A stretch of DNA of 64,000 nucleotides, from NCBI GenBank assembly GCA_963738345.1, contig CAVTWI010000002.1, positions 3,720,001 to 3,784,000 on the forward strand, written 5' to 3'. This DNA comes from Bog-159 sp963738345 (lineage in GTDB: Bacteria; Acidobacteriota; Terriglobia; Bryobacterales; Bryobacteraceae). The notes beneath the pieces were generated by a model. The model was given only the letters and a program-made list of their open reading frames with translations, did not search any database and was not told the DNA's origin. Both the position numbers and the translations under genes were made by a program. Every line of letters starts with the position of its first letter. Within the stretch, counting starts at the first letter, position 1. Positions 26,474 through 36,349 of this stretch are shown here, in pieces.

Positions 26474-28310
26474 TCTGCTGCTGTACTACGAGCGCGAGCT
26501 GACCTACATGCGCCAACTGGGCGCGCAGTTCGCCGAAAAATATCCCAAGATCGCCTCCCGCCTGGTGATGGAGCCGACCAAGTGCGACGATCCGCACGTG
26601 GAGCGCCTGCTCGAAGCATTCGCCTTTCTGGCGGCGCGCGTACATCTCAAGATCGACGACGAATTCCCCGAGATCACCGAGGCCCTGCTGGGCATCGTCT
26701 ATCCGCACTTCATCCGGCCCCTTCCCTCCATGTCGATCGCGCAGTTTCACCTCGATCCGCAGAAGGGAAAATTATCCACGGGCTGTGCTATTCCCCGGGA
26801 AACGCTGCTGTACTCTCGGCCGGTGGACGGAGTTCCGTGCAAGTTCCGCACCTGCTATGACACTACCCTTTGGCCCATTGCCGTCACCGCCGCGGCCTGG
26901 ATGACACCCGATCGTCTAAAGCCGCCTTTGCGGGCAGCCGACGCATCCGGAGCGTTGCGCATCGAGTTGACCTGCAATGCCGCCGACATGGAGTTCGCCA
27001 AGCTCGAGTTGGACCAGCTTCGGTTTTTTCTGGATGGCGAGAGCGCGCTGGTCCACACCATTTACGAAATTTTGTGCTGCAATTTGTTGCAGGTGGTGGT
27101 GCGCGATACCACGCCCGGCTCTCGCGCGCCGGCCGTGACTCTGCCCGCTTCAGCGCTTGCGGCCCGTCGGGTTCGAAGAGGACGAGGGCATGCTCCCTTA
27201 CCCGCGGCGCTCGTTCATCGGTTACCGGCTGTTGCAGGAGTATTTTACTTTTGTCGGATAAGTTTTTCTTTGTTGACCTCAACGGTCTGCGGCAGGCCTG
27301 CGCGTGCGGGCTTCAAACGGAGCATGGAATTGATCTTCCTGTTCTCGCGCTTTGAAGGCGAGGAACGCCGCCAGCGTCTCGAGACCGGCATTTCGCCGGC
27401 CACTTTCCGCCTGGGCTGCAGTCCGGTCGTGAATCTGTTCCCGCAGACGGCTGAGCCTATCCTTCTCGACCAGCAGAAGTACGAGTATCCGATCGTTCCC
27501 GATGCCCGCCGCCCGCTCGCCATGGAAGTTTTCTCGGTGGACCAGGTTGCCAGCCTGAAAGCGCAGCAACAAGAGATCGTCGAGTATCAGCCGTTTTATT
27601 CGTTCCGCCATTCCACCCAACGGGACCGGCAGCAGACCTTCTGGGTCGGAAATCGCCGTCCGTCCTTGCGTCCGAATGACGAGGGCACGGAAATGGACCT
27701 GGCGTTGGTGGATCTGTCGTTCCAGCCCACGCGCCCGGCTACCGACGCGCTGACCATTCGCACCACCTGCACCAATCGCGATTTGCCTTCTCGGCTGCCG
27801 TTCGGAAATGAAGCTGGAGATTTTGAGATGGAAACCGGCGCGCCCATCAAGCGCATCGTGGCTCTGCGGAAACCAACGTCGCCAATCCGGCCTCCCCTCG
27901 GCAAGGCGATGCAGTGGCGTCTGATTTCCCATCTCTCGCTCAACTACCTGTCACTGGTTTCGGAAGGCCGCGAAGCACTTCAGGAGGTCTTGAGACTGTA
28001 TGATTTCGCGTCTTCTGCCTACTCCAGCAAGACCGTCGAAGGAATCGCCGGGCTGAAAAGCAAGCGGCAGTTTTCGCGCGTGGTCTCCGAAGACGGTGTC
28101 GCCTTCGCGCGCGGCACGCGTGTGGAACTGGAGTTGGATGAAGAACAGTTCGTGGGCGGCGGCGTCTACCTGTTCGCCAGCGTGATCGAATCGTTTCTGG
28201 CGCTGTATTCATCCTTGAACAGCTTCAGCCAGTTGTCCGTGCGCGTCCAACAGAGAAAGGAGGTCTTGCGCGAATGGCCACCCCGAGCCGGTCGCAGGAT
28301 CTTGATGTAG
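26463..28310 (+). CDS. tssF: T6SS baseplate protein TssF, three compensating frame breaks
   Basis: A TssF of about 615 residues. It begins LLLYYERELTYMRQLGAQFA and ends with the conserved RGTRVELELDEEQFVGGGVYLFASVIESFLALY. Residues about 232-282 are out of frame. The true segments (RPVGFEEDEGMLPYPRRSFIG, YRLLQEYFTF, SDKFFFVDLNGL) appear in the two other frames after breaks near 27158, 27247 and 27300, which restore the frame. Evolution would hardly compensate three times within 50 codons while keeping the TssF consensus, so this points to base-calling errors. TssF with TssG and TssK forms the baseplate wedge. It overlaps tssE (11 nt) and tssG (37 nt). Confidence 0.9.
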   Translation: MRDDLLLYYERELTYMRQLGAQFAEKYPKIASRLVMEPTKCDDPHVERLLEAFAFLAARVHLKIDDEFPEITEALLGIVYPHFIRPLPSMSIAQFHLDPQKGKLSTGCAIPRETLLYSRPVDGVPCKFRTCYDTTLWPIAVTAAAWMTPDRLKPPLRAADASGALRIELTCNAADMEFAKLELDQLRFFLDGESALVHTIYEILCCNLLQVVVRDTTPGSRAPAVTLPASALAARRVRRGRGHAPLPAALVHRLPAVAGVFYFCRISFSLLTSTVCGRPARAGFKRSMELIFLFSRFEGEERRQRLETGISPATFRLGCSPVVNLFPQTAEPILLDQQKYEYPIVPDARRPLAMEVFSVDQVASLKAQQQEIVEYQPFYSFRHSTQRDRQQTFWVGNRRPSLRPNDEGTEMDLALVDLSFQPTRPATDALTIRTTCTNRDLPSRLPFGNEAGDFEMETGAPIKRIVALRKPTSPIRPPLGKAMQWRLISHLSLNYLSLVSEGREALQEVLRLYDFASSAYSSKTVEGIAGLKSKRQFSRVVSEDGVAFARGTRVELELDEEQFVGGGVYLFASVIESFLALYSSLNSFSQLSVRVQQRKEVLREWPPRAGRRILM

Positions 28311-29314
28311 GCCGCTCCTTTCTCGGCGAAGAGTTGCGCGAGCATCCGGGCTGGTTTAACTTTTTTCAGGCCGTCCGGCTGATGCACCGCATGCTTCCGG
28401 ATCGCGAGCCGGTAGGTCATTTCGCGCCTCCCCAGCGCGAGGTGCTGCGCTTCTCCGCCAATAACCTGCTGGCTTTCCCCCCCAGCCAGATTCAGACCCT
28501 GGATTGGCCGGAGGATGGCCCGGCACTCATGAAGGTTAACTTCATGGGCCTTACCGGACCCATGGGCGTGCTGCCGTATAGTTACACGGAATTGATCCGG
28601 GATCGTGACCGCCTCAAAGACTTTTCGACCGAGGAGTTCTTCGACCTTTTCAATCACCGGATGATCTCCCTGTTCTACCAGGCCTGGGAAAAATACCGTT
28701 TCTTCGTCACCTACGAGCGCGACCGGCAGGATCGGCTATCGCGTTACCTGATGAGTTTCGTCGGCCTGGGCACGGAGGGGCTGCAACTCCGCCAGGCCGT
28801 GCCGGACGAATCGATTTTGTTCTACTCCGGGCTCCTCTCCATGCAACCCCGTTCGGCGACCGCCCTGCAACAGGTGCTGGCCGATTACTTCGACGTACCG
28901 GTGGAGATCGAACAGTTCGTTGGCGCGTGGCGGGCCTTGGATCCTTCCAACCAGTGCCGTATGGAAGGGGGCGTGGCATACTCCGATCAGCTCGGTATGG
29001 GGGCCGTCGCTGGTGACGAGATCTGGGAAAGGCAAACCCGGGCGCGCATCTGCCTCGGACCGCTCTCCGTGCGTCAATACCGCTCTTTCTTGCCCTCAGG
29101 CGATGCCTGGGAGCCGCTCCGCGCGCTCACCAGGTTCTTTGCCGGCGGAGAGATTGAGTTCGAAGTGCAGTTGGTTCTGAAGCGCGAGGATGTGCCGCCT
29201 TGCGAATTGCGGCCGGACGGCGAAACGGCGCCGCTTCTCGGCTGGTTCAGTTGGATCAAGTCCGGACCCGCCTTCGGGCGCGATCCGGGCGATACGGTTT
29301 TGTTGCTAAATTAA
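28274..29314 (+). CDS. tssG: T6SS baseplate protein TssG
   Basis: A 346-residue TssG. Conserved segments are HPGWFNFFQAVRLMHRMLP, LRFSANNLLAFPPSQI, VNFMGLTGPMGVLPYSYTEL, FFDLFNHRMISLFYQAWEKY and RICLGPLSVRQYRSFLP, with WFSWIKS near the end. Two copies of TssF and one TssG make the core wedge in known systems. The ATG at 28274 lies inside the tssF 3' end, consistent with coupled translation. The frame is intact, unlike its three upstream neighbours. It is followed after 38 nt by clpV. Confidence 0.95.
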   Translation: MATPSRSQDLDVGRSFLGEELREHPGWFNFFQAVRLMHRMLPDREPVGHFAPPQREVLRFSANNLLAFPPSQIQTLDWPEDGPALMKVNFMGLTGPMGVLPYSYTELIRDRDRLKDFSTEEFFDLFNHRMISLFYQAWEKYRFFVTYERDRQDRLSRYLMSFVGLGTEGLQLRQAVPDESILFYSGLLSMQPRSATALQQVLADYFDVPVEIEQFVGAWRALDPSNQCRMEGGVAYSDQLGMGAVAGDEIWERQTRARICLGPLSVRQYRSFLPSGDAWEPLRALTRFFAGGEIEFEVQLVLKREDVPPCELRPDGETAPLLGWFSWIKSGPAFGRDPGDTVLLLN

Positions 29315-29352
29315 CGCGGCGGGCAGCCGGATCTGCTCCACAAAGGAATAAC

Positions 29353-32046
29353 ATGGCAGTCAATCTTCGAGCTTTAATCGGAAAGTTAAACGACACCACG
29401 CGCAACGCGCTCGAGGCCGCCGCCGGCCTGTGCCTCTCCCGTACGCACTACGACGTGGAGGTGGAACATTACCTTATGAAGCTCCTCGATTCGTCGAGCG
29501 GCGACCTGGCGGCCATTCTGAAGCACTTCGAGGTGGATAAGTCGCGCCTGGCCGCGGAGCTCACCCGCAGTCTGGACAAGTTGAAGTCCGGCAATGCGCG
29601 CAATCCGGCGCTCAGCCCTACCCTGCGGGATATGCTCAGCGAAGCCTGGACGCTGGGCTCCATCGACTTCGGTGCGGGCCAGATCCGCTCCGGCTTTACG
29701 ATTCTGGCACTAGCTGTTGACGAAGACCTGTCGCGCATGATGCGCGATGTCAGCCGCGAATTCCAGAAGATCAACGTCGAAAGTTTACGCAAAGATTTTC
29801 AGCAAATCACCGCCACCTCCGACGAAGAGGCTGCCGCTGCCGCTCCCGCGGCGTCCGATGCCGGCGGTGCTCCCCGGCCCATGGGTGGCAAGACACCCAA
29901 CCTCGACCAGTACACCATCAACCTCACTGGGAATGCGCGTGCCGGAAAAATCGACCCAGTGCTGGCGCGCGATTTCGAAATCAGACAAGTCGTCGACATT
30001 CTGACCCGGCGCCGCCAGAATAACCCCATCCTGGTGGGCGAGGCCGGTGTCGGTAAGACCGCGGTAGTTGAAGGCTTCGCCATCCGTATCGTGCAGGGCG
30101 ATGTTCCTCCCGTGCTGAAAAACGTCGAAGTGCGGACGCTCGATCTGGCGCTCCTGCAAGCCGGCGCCGGCGTCAAGGGCGAGTTTGAGAATCGCCTGAA
30201 GAGCCTGATTGCCGAAGTGAAGAATTCGCCTACGCCCATTATTCTGTTCATCGACGAGGCCCACACGATGATCGGCGCCGGTGGCCAAGCCGGGCAGAAC
30301 GATGCCGCCAACCTCCTGAAGCCGGCATTGGCGCGCGGCGAACTGCGGACCATCGCGGCTACGACCTGGTCCGAATATAAGAAATATTTCGAGAAGGATC
30401 CGGCCCTGGCGCGACGCTTCCAGTTAGTGAAAGTGGAAGAACCCACCGAGACCGCCTGCCAGTTGATGTTGCGGGGCGTGGTGCCGGCATTAGAGAAGCA
30501 TCACAGCGTGCGTATTCTGGACGAAGGGCTGGCCGCGGCCGTAAAGCTCTCTCATCGTTACCTGCCCGATCGCCAGTTGCCGGATAAAGCCGTAAGCGTG
30601 CTGGATACTACCTGCGCGCGGCTATCGCTCGGCCAAAATGCCACGCCCGGGCCCATCGAGGACGCTATCCGCACACTCGATGACCTGGAGGTTCAGGAAC
30701 GCATCCTGCAGCGTGAAGCATCCGTCGGCGCGGATCACTCCGACCGGTTGGCCACCATCGAAAAACAAAAAACCGATACCCGCGCCAACCTCGAAGGCCT
30801 GCGCGCGCGCTGGGAGACCGAGCGCGCTTTGGTCGCACGAATTCGCGAAATCCGCGCGCAACTCGAAGCTGGTGGTCCGGTGGCTCTGGCCGCCGCCGCA
30901 ACCGCCCCGGCGATAGAGCCTGGCGCCCCCTCCTCGGCGCCTGCCGCTCCCGCGTATGATGGCGTTGCCCTGCGCGCCGAATTGGACCAGCTAAACTCGC
31001 AACTGGACTCCATCCAGGGTGAGAGCCCGCTGATGCGCGTCTGCGTCGACGCACAACTGGTCGGCGAAGTCATCTCCGGCTGGACAGGCATTCCCGTCGG
31101 GAAGATGCTGAAAGACGAGATCGCCACCGTACTGCAATTGGAATCCCACTTGGGTTCCCGGGTCATCGGCCAGTCGCACGCCCTGGAAGCTATCAGCCAG
31201 CGCATTCGCACCGCCCGCGCGGGACTCGACGATCCCATCAAACCCGTCGGGACGTTCCTCCTGGTTGGACCCAGCGGCGTCGGGAAGACCGAGACCGCCC
31301 TGGCACTGTCCGATCTCCTCTTCGGCGGCGAGCACAATCTTATCACCATCAACATGTCGGAGTTCCAGGAGGCCCATACGGTTTCCACACTGAAAGGGTC
31401 CCCTCCCGGCTACGTGGGGTACGGAGAAGGTGGCGTGTTGACTGAAGCCGTGCGCCGCCGGCCTTACGCCGTGGTGCTCCTGGATGAAGTGGAAAAAGCC
31501 CATCCCGATGTTCTGGAGTTGTTCTTCCAGGTATTCGATAAAGGCGTGATGGAGGATGGGGAAGGCCGCCAGATCGACTTCAAGAATACCATCATCATTC
31601 TCACCTCAAACGCCGGCACCGACACCCTCATGAAGTTGTGCGCCGATCCGGAAACAATGCCCGGCTCGCTCGGACTGGTGAATGCCTTAAAACCGGAATT
31701 GAACAAAATCTTCAAGCCCGCGTTTTTGGGACGCCTCGTCGTCATCCCCTATTTCCCGATCCGGGATGAGAACCTGAAAAAAATCGTAGTGCTGAAGCTC
31801 GCCAAGATTCAGCGCCGCTTGAAAGAGACTCATCACATCGATCTGACTTACGATCCTGCTATGATCGACGAAGTGGCGAGCCGTTGCACCGAAGTGGAAA
31901 GCGGCGCTCGTAACGTGGACAATATTCTGACGAATACGCTGCTTCCCGATATCTCCCGTCAGTTGCTCGGACGCATCGCGGAAGGTTTACGACCCGAATC
32001 GATCCACGTCGCCATTGGCGAAGATTCCTCCTTCGTATACTCGTAG
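29353..32046 (+). CDS. clpV: T6SS AAA+ disaggregase ClpV (TssH)
   Basis: An 897-residue ClpV that depolymerises contracted sheaths. The N-terminal Clp-N domain (LIGKLNDTTRNALEAAAGLC, HYDVEVEHYLMKLLD) is typical of ClpV rather than ClpB. The first AAA domain has Walker A GEAGVGKT (229-236) and Walker B ILFIDEAHT. A coiled middle region follows, with an Ala/Pro-rich insert near 560-585. The second AAA domain has GPSGVGKT (639-646) and VVLLDEVEKA. The ATG at 29353 has AGGA 5-8 nt upstream and is preferred over an in-frame TTG at 29200. Its stop lies 13 nt before the vgrG start. Confidence 0.96.
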   Translation: MAVNLRALIGKLNDTTRNALEAAAGLCLSRTHYDVEVEHYLMKLLDSSSGDLAAILKHFEVDKSRLAAELTRSLDKLKSGNARNPALSPTLRDMLSEAWTLGSIDFGAGQIRSGFTILALAVDEDLSRMMRDVSREFQKINVESLRKDFQQITATSDEEAAAAAPAASDAGGAPRPMGGKTPNLDQYTINLTGNARAGKIDPVLARDFEIRQVVDILTRRRQNNPILVGEAGVGKTAVVEGFAIRIVQGDVPPVLKNVEVRTLDLALLQAGAGVKGEFENRLKSLIAEVKNSPTPIILFIDEAHTMIGAGGQAGQNDAANLLKPALARGELRTIAATTWSEYKKYFEKDPALARRFQLVKVEEPTETACQLMLRGVVPALEKHHSVRILDEGLAAAVKLSHRYLPDRQLPDKAVSVLDTTCARLSLGQNATPGPIEDAIRTLDDLEVQERILQREASVGADHSDRLATIEKQKTDTRANLEGLRARWETERALVARIREIRAQLEAGGPVALAAAATAPAIEPGAPSSAPAAPAYDGVALRAELDQLNSQLDSIQGESPLMRVCVDAQLVGEVISGWTGIPVGKMLKDEIATVLQLESHLGSRVIGQSHALEAISQRIRTARAGLDDPIKPVGTFLLVGPSGVGKTETALALSDLLFGGEHNLITINMSEFQEAHTVSTLKGSPPGYVGYGEGGVLTEAVRRRPYAVVLLDEVEKAHPDVLELFFQVFDKGVMEDGEGRQIDFKNTIIILTSNAGTDTLMKLCADPETMPGSLGLVNALKPELNKIFKPAFLGRLVVIPYFPIRDENLKKIVVLKLAKIQRRLKETHHIDLTYDPAMIDEVASRCTEVESGARNVDNILTNTLLPDISRQLLGRIAEGLRPESIHVAIGEDSSFVYS

Positions 32047-32059
32047 GAGCGGAGACTGT

Positions 32060-34390
32060 TTGTCACCATCTCAAATTGACCGGCCATATCGTGTAAAAAC
32101 CCCGCTCGGTGACGACGCCCTGCTGCTCGACAGTTTTCAGGGCGTCGAGGCCGTCTCCGACCCGTTCCGTTTTCTTTTGCGGGTGCTTTCGCCCGACCCC
32201 AACGTGGACATGCAGGGCCTGTTGACCAAGCCGGTCGTGCTGACGTTTCCACTGGAAGAAGACAAAGAGCGCCACATCCACGGCAACATCTGCCGCGTGA
32301 AACTGCTGGGAGCCGGCGAGGATGGGATGGCCGCCTATGAACTCGAAGTGGTTCCCTGGTTCTGGTTTCTTAACCTCTTTACCGACTGCCACATCTTCCA
32401 GAACAAGAGCGTACCGGACATCGTTTGCGAAGTTTTTAAGAATCGCGGTTACAACGACTACTTGTCGAAATTAACCGGCACGTATCCGCCGCGGGAGTAT
32501 TGCGTGCAGTACCGCGAGACCGATTTCAACTTCGTCTCCCGCCTGCTCGAGCAGGAAGGCATTTGCTATTTTTTTGCGCAGAGCCAGGACAAGCACACCA
32601 TGATCCTGGCCGACGACAACTCGTCGTTTGCCGATTTTAGCGAACCTTCGACCGTCAATTACCAATTTGCCACAGGCGGACGCCAGGATAGCAATACGGT
32701 AAACAGCCTCGAAGCCGAGTACTGCCTGCAGCCCGGAACCGCTACCCACACGGACTACGACTTCACCAAGCCCAACTCCAGTCTCTATACGACACTTCTC
32801 AGCTCGCAGAAAGGCGAAGTCTACGACTATCCTGGAAAGTTCACCACCAAGGACGATGGCGACCGTTACGCCCGTATACGCCTGGAAGAGTTCGAAGTCG
32901 GTATCTCCAAAGTACGCGGCGAGAGTAACTGTATGGAGTTTGCCAGCGGCTATAAGTTCACCCTCGATGGCTACTATCGTGACGACTCCAATGTGGCTTA
33001 CACGCTGTTGTCCGTAGAACATCAGGGGCGCAACGCCAGCTACCGGTCCGGCGAAATGGTGAGTCCGTTCGAATATAAGAACCGTTTTGAAGCGATTCCC
33101 AATACCGTGCCGTTCCGGCCCTCCCGCCGCGCTAATAAGCCGGTGATTGATGGAACCCAGACCGCCGTCGTGGTAGGGAAATCCGGTGAGGAGATTTGGA
33201 CCGATCAGTACGGACGGGTAATCGTGCAATTCTTCTGGGACCGGGTCGGCGTCAGCGATGAGAAAAGCTCCTGTTGGATCCGCGTCTCTCAAGGCTGGGC
33301 CGGCAAACAATGGGGCTTCATCTGCATCCCCCGCATCGGCCAGGAGGTGGTCGTCAGTTTTCTCGAAGGCGATCCGGATCGGCCCCTCATTACGGGTTCG
33401 GTTTATAACGGGGTGGAGATGCCGCCTTACGGTTTGCCGGACACGCAGAACCAAAGCACTTGGAAATCCATGAGCACCAAAGGCGGCGGCGGATTCAATG
33501 AGCTGCGTTTCGATGACACCAAAGGTAGCGAGCAGATCTTTGTCCATGGCGAGAAAGACATGGACATGCGGATCAAAAACGATCGCCGCGAGTGGATCGG
33601 GCAGGACCGCCATCTCTTCGTAACGCGCGACAAACTGGAAAAGACCGGGCGGGACAGTCACCTCGATCTGGCCCGCGATCAAATCGAGAAGATCGGCCGC
33701 GACCATCATATGGCGATCACGGGCAAGGAGGCCATCGCCGTCACCGGTTCGCATTCCCTCAGTGTGACTGGCGACGTGATCGAAGAATTCAAAGCGAACC
33801 ATAGCAGCCAGGTGTCTCAGAACCTGTATCTCAAGGCTGCTCAGGTGGTGATCGAGGGTCAGTCCGGCATCACTCTTAAAGTTGGCGGCAACTTTATTAC
33901 GATCAACTCGGGGTCCATCGCTATCAAAGGTTCGATAGTGCTGATTAACAGCGGCGGAGCGGCGCTCTCCGGCAGCCCGGGCTCGCTGGTATCTCCGCTC
34001 TCGCCTACTGCGGCGGCCGAAGCGGCCGACGCCACTCCAGGCGCCGTCACGACAGTAACACCCGGTACGCCGGGGAAACCCGCAAGCATGCCCCTCGACC
34101 AGATTTCGCCGGCGGCGCCCAGCAAGAAATCAGCCGCCTCGGATGCACCAACCCACGATCCGGCTTCTCCGGAAAATCAAAGCAAGACTAGTTTTATCGA
34201 GATCAAGTTGGCGGGCCAGGACGGCAGCCCGGTCGCCGGCGAACCCTACCAGGTGACTCTCGCCGACGGCACGACCGTCGCGGACGGAACGCTGGACGCC
34301 AACGGCTTTGCGCGCGTCGATAACATCGATCCGGGTTCCTGTAAGGTCACCTTTCCACAACGCGACAAAACCACCCTAAAACCATCATGA
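32060..34390 (+). CDS. vgrG: T6SS spike protein VgrG (TssI) with C-terminal Ig-like extension
   Basis: A VgrG of 776 residues from the TTG at 32060 (GGAG 5 nt upstream). The gp27-like N-terminal part reads FQGVEAVSDPFRFLLRVLS, YCVQYRETDFNFVSRLLEQEG. The gp5 OB-fold carries EIWTDQYGRVIVQFFWDR and PRIGQEVVVSFLEGDPDRP, then the beta-helix needle with repeated IGRDHHM/TGRDSHL units. Beyond the needle lies a Pro/Ala/Ser-rich linker (about 640-715) and a final small beta domain (EIKLAGQDGSPVAGEPYQV, LDANGFARVDNIDPGSCKVT) resembling a carboxypeptidase-regulatory or transthyretin-like fold. Such tails can dock effectors, and the next gene is a probable effector 18 nt downstream. Confidence 0.94.
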   Translation: MSPSQIDRPYRVKTPLGDDALLLDSFQGVEAVSDPFRFLLRVLSPDPNVDMQGLLTKPVVLTFPLEEDKERHIHGNICRVKLLGAGEDGMAAYELEVVPWFWFLNLFTDCHIFQNKSVPDIVCEVFKNRGYNDYLSKLTGTYPPREYCVQYRETDFNFVSRLLEQEGICYFFAQSQDKHTMILADDNSSFADFSEPSTVNYQFATGGRQDSNTVNSLEAEYCLQPGTATHTDYDFTKPNSSLYTTLLSSQKGEVYDYPGKFTTKDDGDRYARIRLEEFEVGISKVRGESNCMEFASGYKFTLDGYYRDDSNVAYTLLSVEHQGRNASYRSGEMVSPFEYKNRFEAIPNTVPFRPSRRANKPVIDGTQTAVVVGKSGEEIWTDQYGRVIVQFFWDRVGVSDEKSSCWIRVSQGWAGKQWGFICIPRIGQEVVVSFLEGDPDRPLITGSVYNGVEMPPYGLPDTQNQSTWKSMSTKGGGGFNELRFDDTKGSEQIFVHGEKDMDMRIKNDRREWIGQDRHLFVTRDKLEKTGRDSHLDLARDQIEKIGRDHHMAITGKEAIAVTGSHSLSVTGDVIEEFKANHSSQVSQNLYLKAAQVVIEGQSGITLKVGGNFITINSGSIAIKGSIVLINSGGAALSGSPGSLVSPLSPTAAAEAADATPGAVTTVTPGTPGKPASMPLDQISPAAPSKKSAASDAPTHDPASPENQSKTSFIEIKLAGQDGSPVAGEPYQVTLADGTTVADGTLDANGFARVDNIDPGSCKVTFPQRDKTTLKPS

Positions 34391-34408
34391 TGAAGGACAC
34401 TGCGCCAA

Positions 34409-36349
34409 TTGCCGACTAAAGTAATCGCCGCCAGTGGTGACACTCTTTGTACGTTGGCCATGGCCGCCGGTTTCCTTAACTGCCAGCCCTTGCGGGACTA
34501 CGGCGCCAACAGCGCCCTGCTCGCCCGGCCATTAAAACCCGGCGATGTTGTGGTCATACCCGATCCCGATCCCACGGTAGCGCCCAAGCCCACCGACGCC
34601 ACCCACACGTTTGTCGCTTTAAACTCCCCGCCGGCTTCCATTCGATTTGTTCACGGCTCTCCCGATAAGACCGTGGCCAACGACGATACGCTGTCCAGTT
34701 TGAATGTCAGTAATTATATTCCTACTAAGGGTGGCGCCGGAGGTACGCAAGCATTTCCCTCCGGCTTCGGCTTTAATGCCGTGGGTGATGCGGATCTGGA
34801 TGCCTTTAAGGTGGAAGTGACCGACCCGCAAGGCGGAGGTACGGCGCACGTCGTTTTGGAAGCCCTCAAGCCCGTATACCAGCAGGATCCCGCAACGCTT
34901 GTATTGACGGCCGTGGACTTTGTTCCCTTCACCGGCGCCGAGTATTCCCGGCGCAAGTTGGAATTGGATTGCCAGCATGCGGACGCGACTCGCTACCGGT
35001 CCGCCTATCTGCGCCTGGTGGTGGATGACGACGCCGGCTCACCGGATCAGTCTGCTCTGCCGGCCCAAACCTTGCTGGTCACCGATATGGCGGATGGTTT
35101 GGGTACCGGTGGCCCGGATGACAATGACAGCGTAGAGATCCTGGATCAACAGGTCAGGGCGTCTTACACGATTACCGGCTGTCCGGCCGCCCCCCCCAAT
35201 CAGTGCGCGGTCACGGCCCAGGTGCCCATCGGGACGGATCGGAAGCGCATTCGCATGGTCATTCATGTTTTTCGCGCTAACGTGGGCGACGGTTCCATGG
35301 GCCTTGGCGGCATCACCGAACAAATGGTTCGCAAGCGGGCTTTACGTTGGTTCCGGCGGGTCTACGCGCAAGCTGGCATGGCGCCGATGCTGGTCGGTCC
35401 GCAAGTCGAATTTCTGGATCCCCCGGAAGACAATATGCTGGTTCTGAGTAACGAGAGCGGCAATATGACTTTCGGAGAATCTACCCTGTCCTTCACGCTC
35501 TCCACCGCCACGCCTCCGCCACCCGGCAGCCCGCCGGATCCGGCCGTCATTATTCCGCTCGATTCGCTCCTAAGCCCCACCGATGTCGGCGAGTTGGTCC
35601 AAAACGCCTTGCCGGCCGGATTTCAAGCCCAGGTATTCACCAATCCTACAACGTTCGCTGGTGCGGACGGTTCCTGCGATGTGCTCATCACCCGCACCGA
35701 TGGAACCCGGGTTTCCATTCAGAATGAGACCACCAACGATGCTCTCCTTACGGTCACCGTCGCGCGCGTGAATCTTGGCGCCGTCGCTGTGCTTACCGGG
35801 AATGCCACGCGGGATAACAACTTGATGATTGCCTGCACGCCTGAACAGCGCCGTGTGGTGCGTTCCTCGCCGGGCACCGGCACGCGCCTGGATTTCTACG
35901 TGGTGGGTGACCTCACCGGACCCACCGTGACCCCGGGTGTGCAGCCGCCTAGTTGCGCCCGCGGAATCGCCATGCTGATAGGCCGGGATTTGGCCGCGCC
36001 ATTCACGTCCGCGGCGCCGATCCAATGGGGTGCCCTCATGACTGCGCTGGCCATGGACGGCAGCGATAATAATCCGTTTTCGTTTCCCCATGAGGCCGGC
36101 CACGTCATGCTCGATACCTTCCATGCCCACGCCGGGGATCCTTTGGAACCATCCCAGCTCATGCGCAACGGCACGTCCGCGACCAATGCCGCGAACGGCA
36201 GCAAACGCCTTTGCGACAGCCCCGCATTGTGCGCCTACGACGGCTTTGATCCCGCCCAGCCCGTCCCGGGAGCCTCCACCGTTTTGCCCATGATCAATGC
36301 CGTTCAAAGACTGCGTGACAAGGGTTCGGAAGTGCAGGAGTCCTGGTAA
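34409..36349 (+). CDS. LysM-type zinc metallopeptidase, probable VgrG-linked T6SS effector
   Basis: A 646-residue protein from a TTG, with AAGGA 12 nt upstream. The N-terminus (about 5-55) looks like a LysM/tail-protein module: ASGDTLCTLAMAAGF, ending KPGDVVVIPDPDP. The long middle part is beta-rich with no recognised family. Residues 561-572 read HEAGHVMLDTFH: a zinc-binding HExxH with a possible third ligand at His572 or Asp569, and an LM at 584-585 in the place of a metzincin Met-turn (PSQLMRNGT). The usual metzincin spacing (HExxHxxGxxH) is off by one and lacks the Gly. There is no signal peptide, consistent with loading on VgrG. Position after vgrG supports an effector role (inference). 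Its TAA overlaps the next ATG (TAATG). Confidence 0.75.
   Translation: MPTKVIAASGDTLCTLAMAAGFLNCQPLRDYGANSALLARPLKPGDVVVIPDPDPTVAPKPTDATHTFVALNSPPASIRFVHGSPDKTVANDDTLSSLNVSNYIPTKGGAGGTQAFPSGFGFNAVGDADLDAFKVEVTDPQGGGTAHVVLEALKPVYQQDPATLVLTAVDFVPFTGAEYSRRKLELDCQHADATRYRSAYLRLVVDDDAGSPDQSALPAQTLLVTDMADGLGTGGPDDNDSVEILDQQVRASYTITGCPAAPPNQCAVTAQVPIGTDRKRIRMVIHVFRANVGDGSMGLGGITEQMVRKRALRWFRRVYAQAGMAPMLVGPQVEFLDPPEDNMLVLSNESGNMTFGESTLSFTLSTATPPPPGSPPDPAVIIPLDSLLSPTDVGELVQNALPAGFQAQVFTNPTTFAGADGSCDVLITRTDGTRVSIQNETTNDALLTVTVARVNLGAVAVLTGNATRDNNLMIACTPEQRRVVRSSPGTGTRLDFYVVGDLTGPTVTPGVQPPSCARGIAMLIGRDLAAPFTSAAPIQWGALMTALAMDGSDNNPFSFPHEAGHVMLDTFHAHAGDPLEPSQLMRNGTSATNAANGSKRLCDSPALCAYDGFDPAQPVPGASTVLPMINAVQRLRDKGSEVQESW

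Noticed and set aside
26463..28310. Programmed frameshifting in tssF, tssE and tssA
   Set aside because: Breaks have no common slippery sequence, occur several times in one gene, and affect unrelated genes elsewhere in the window. Sequence error is simpler.
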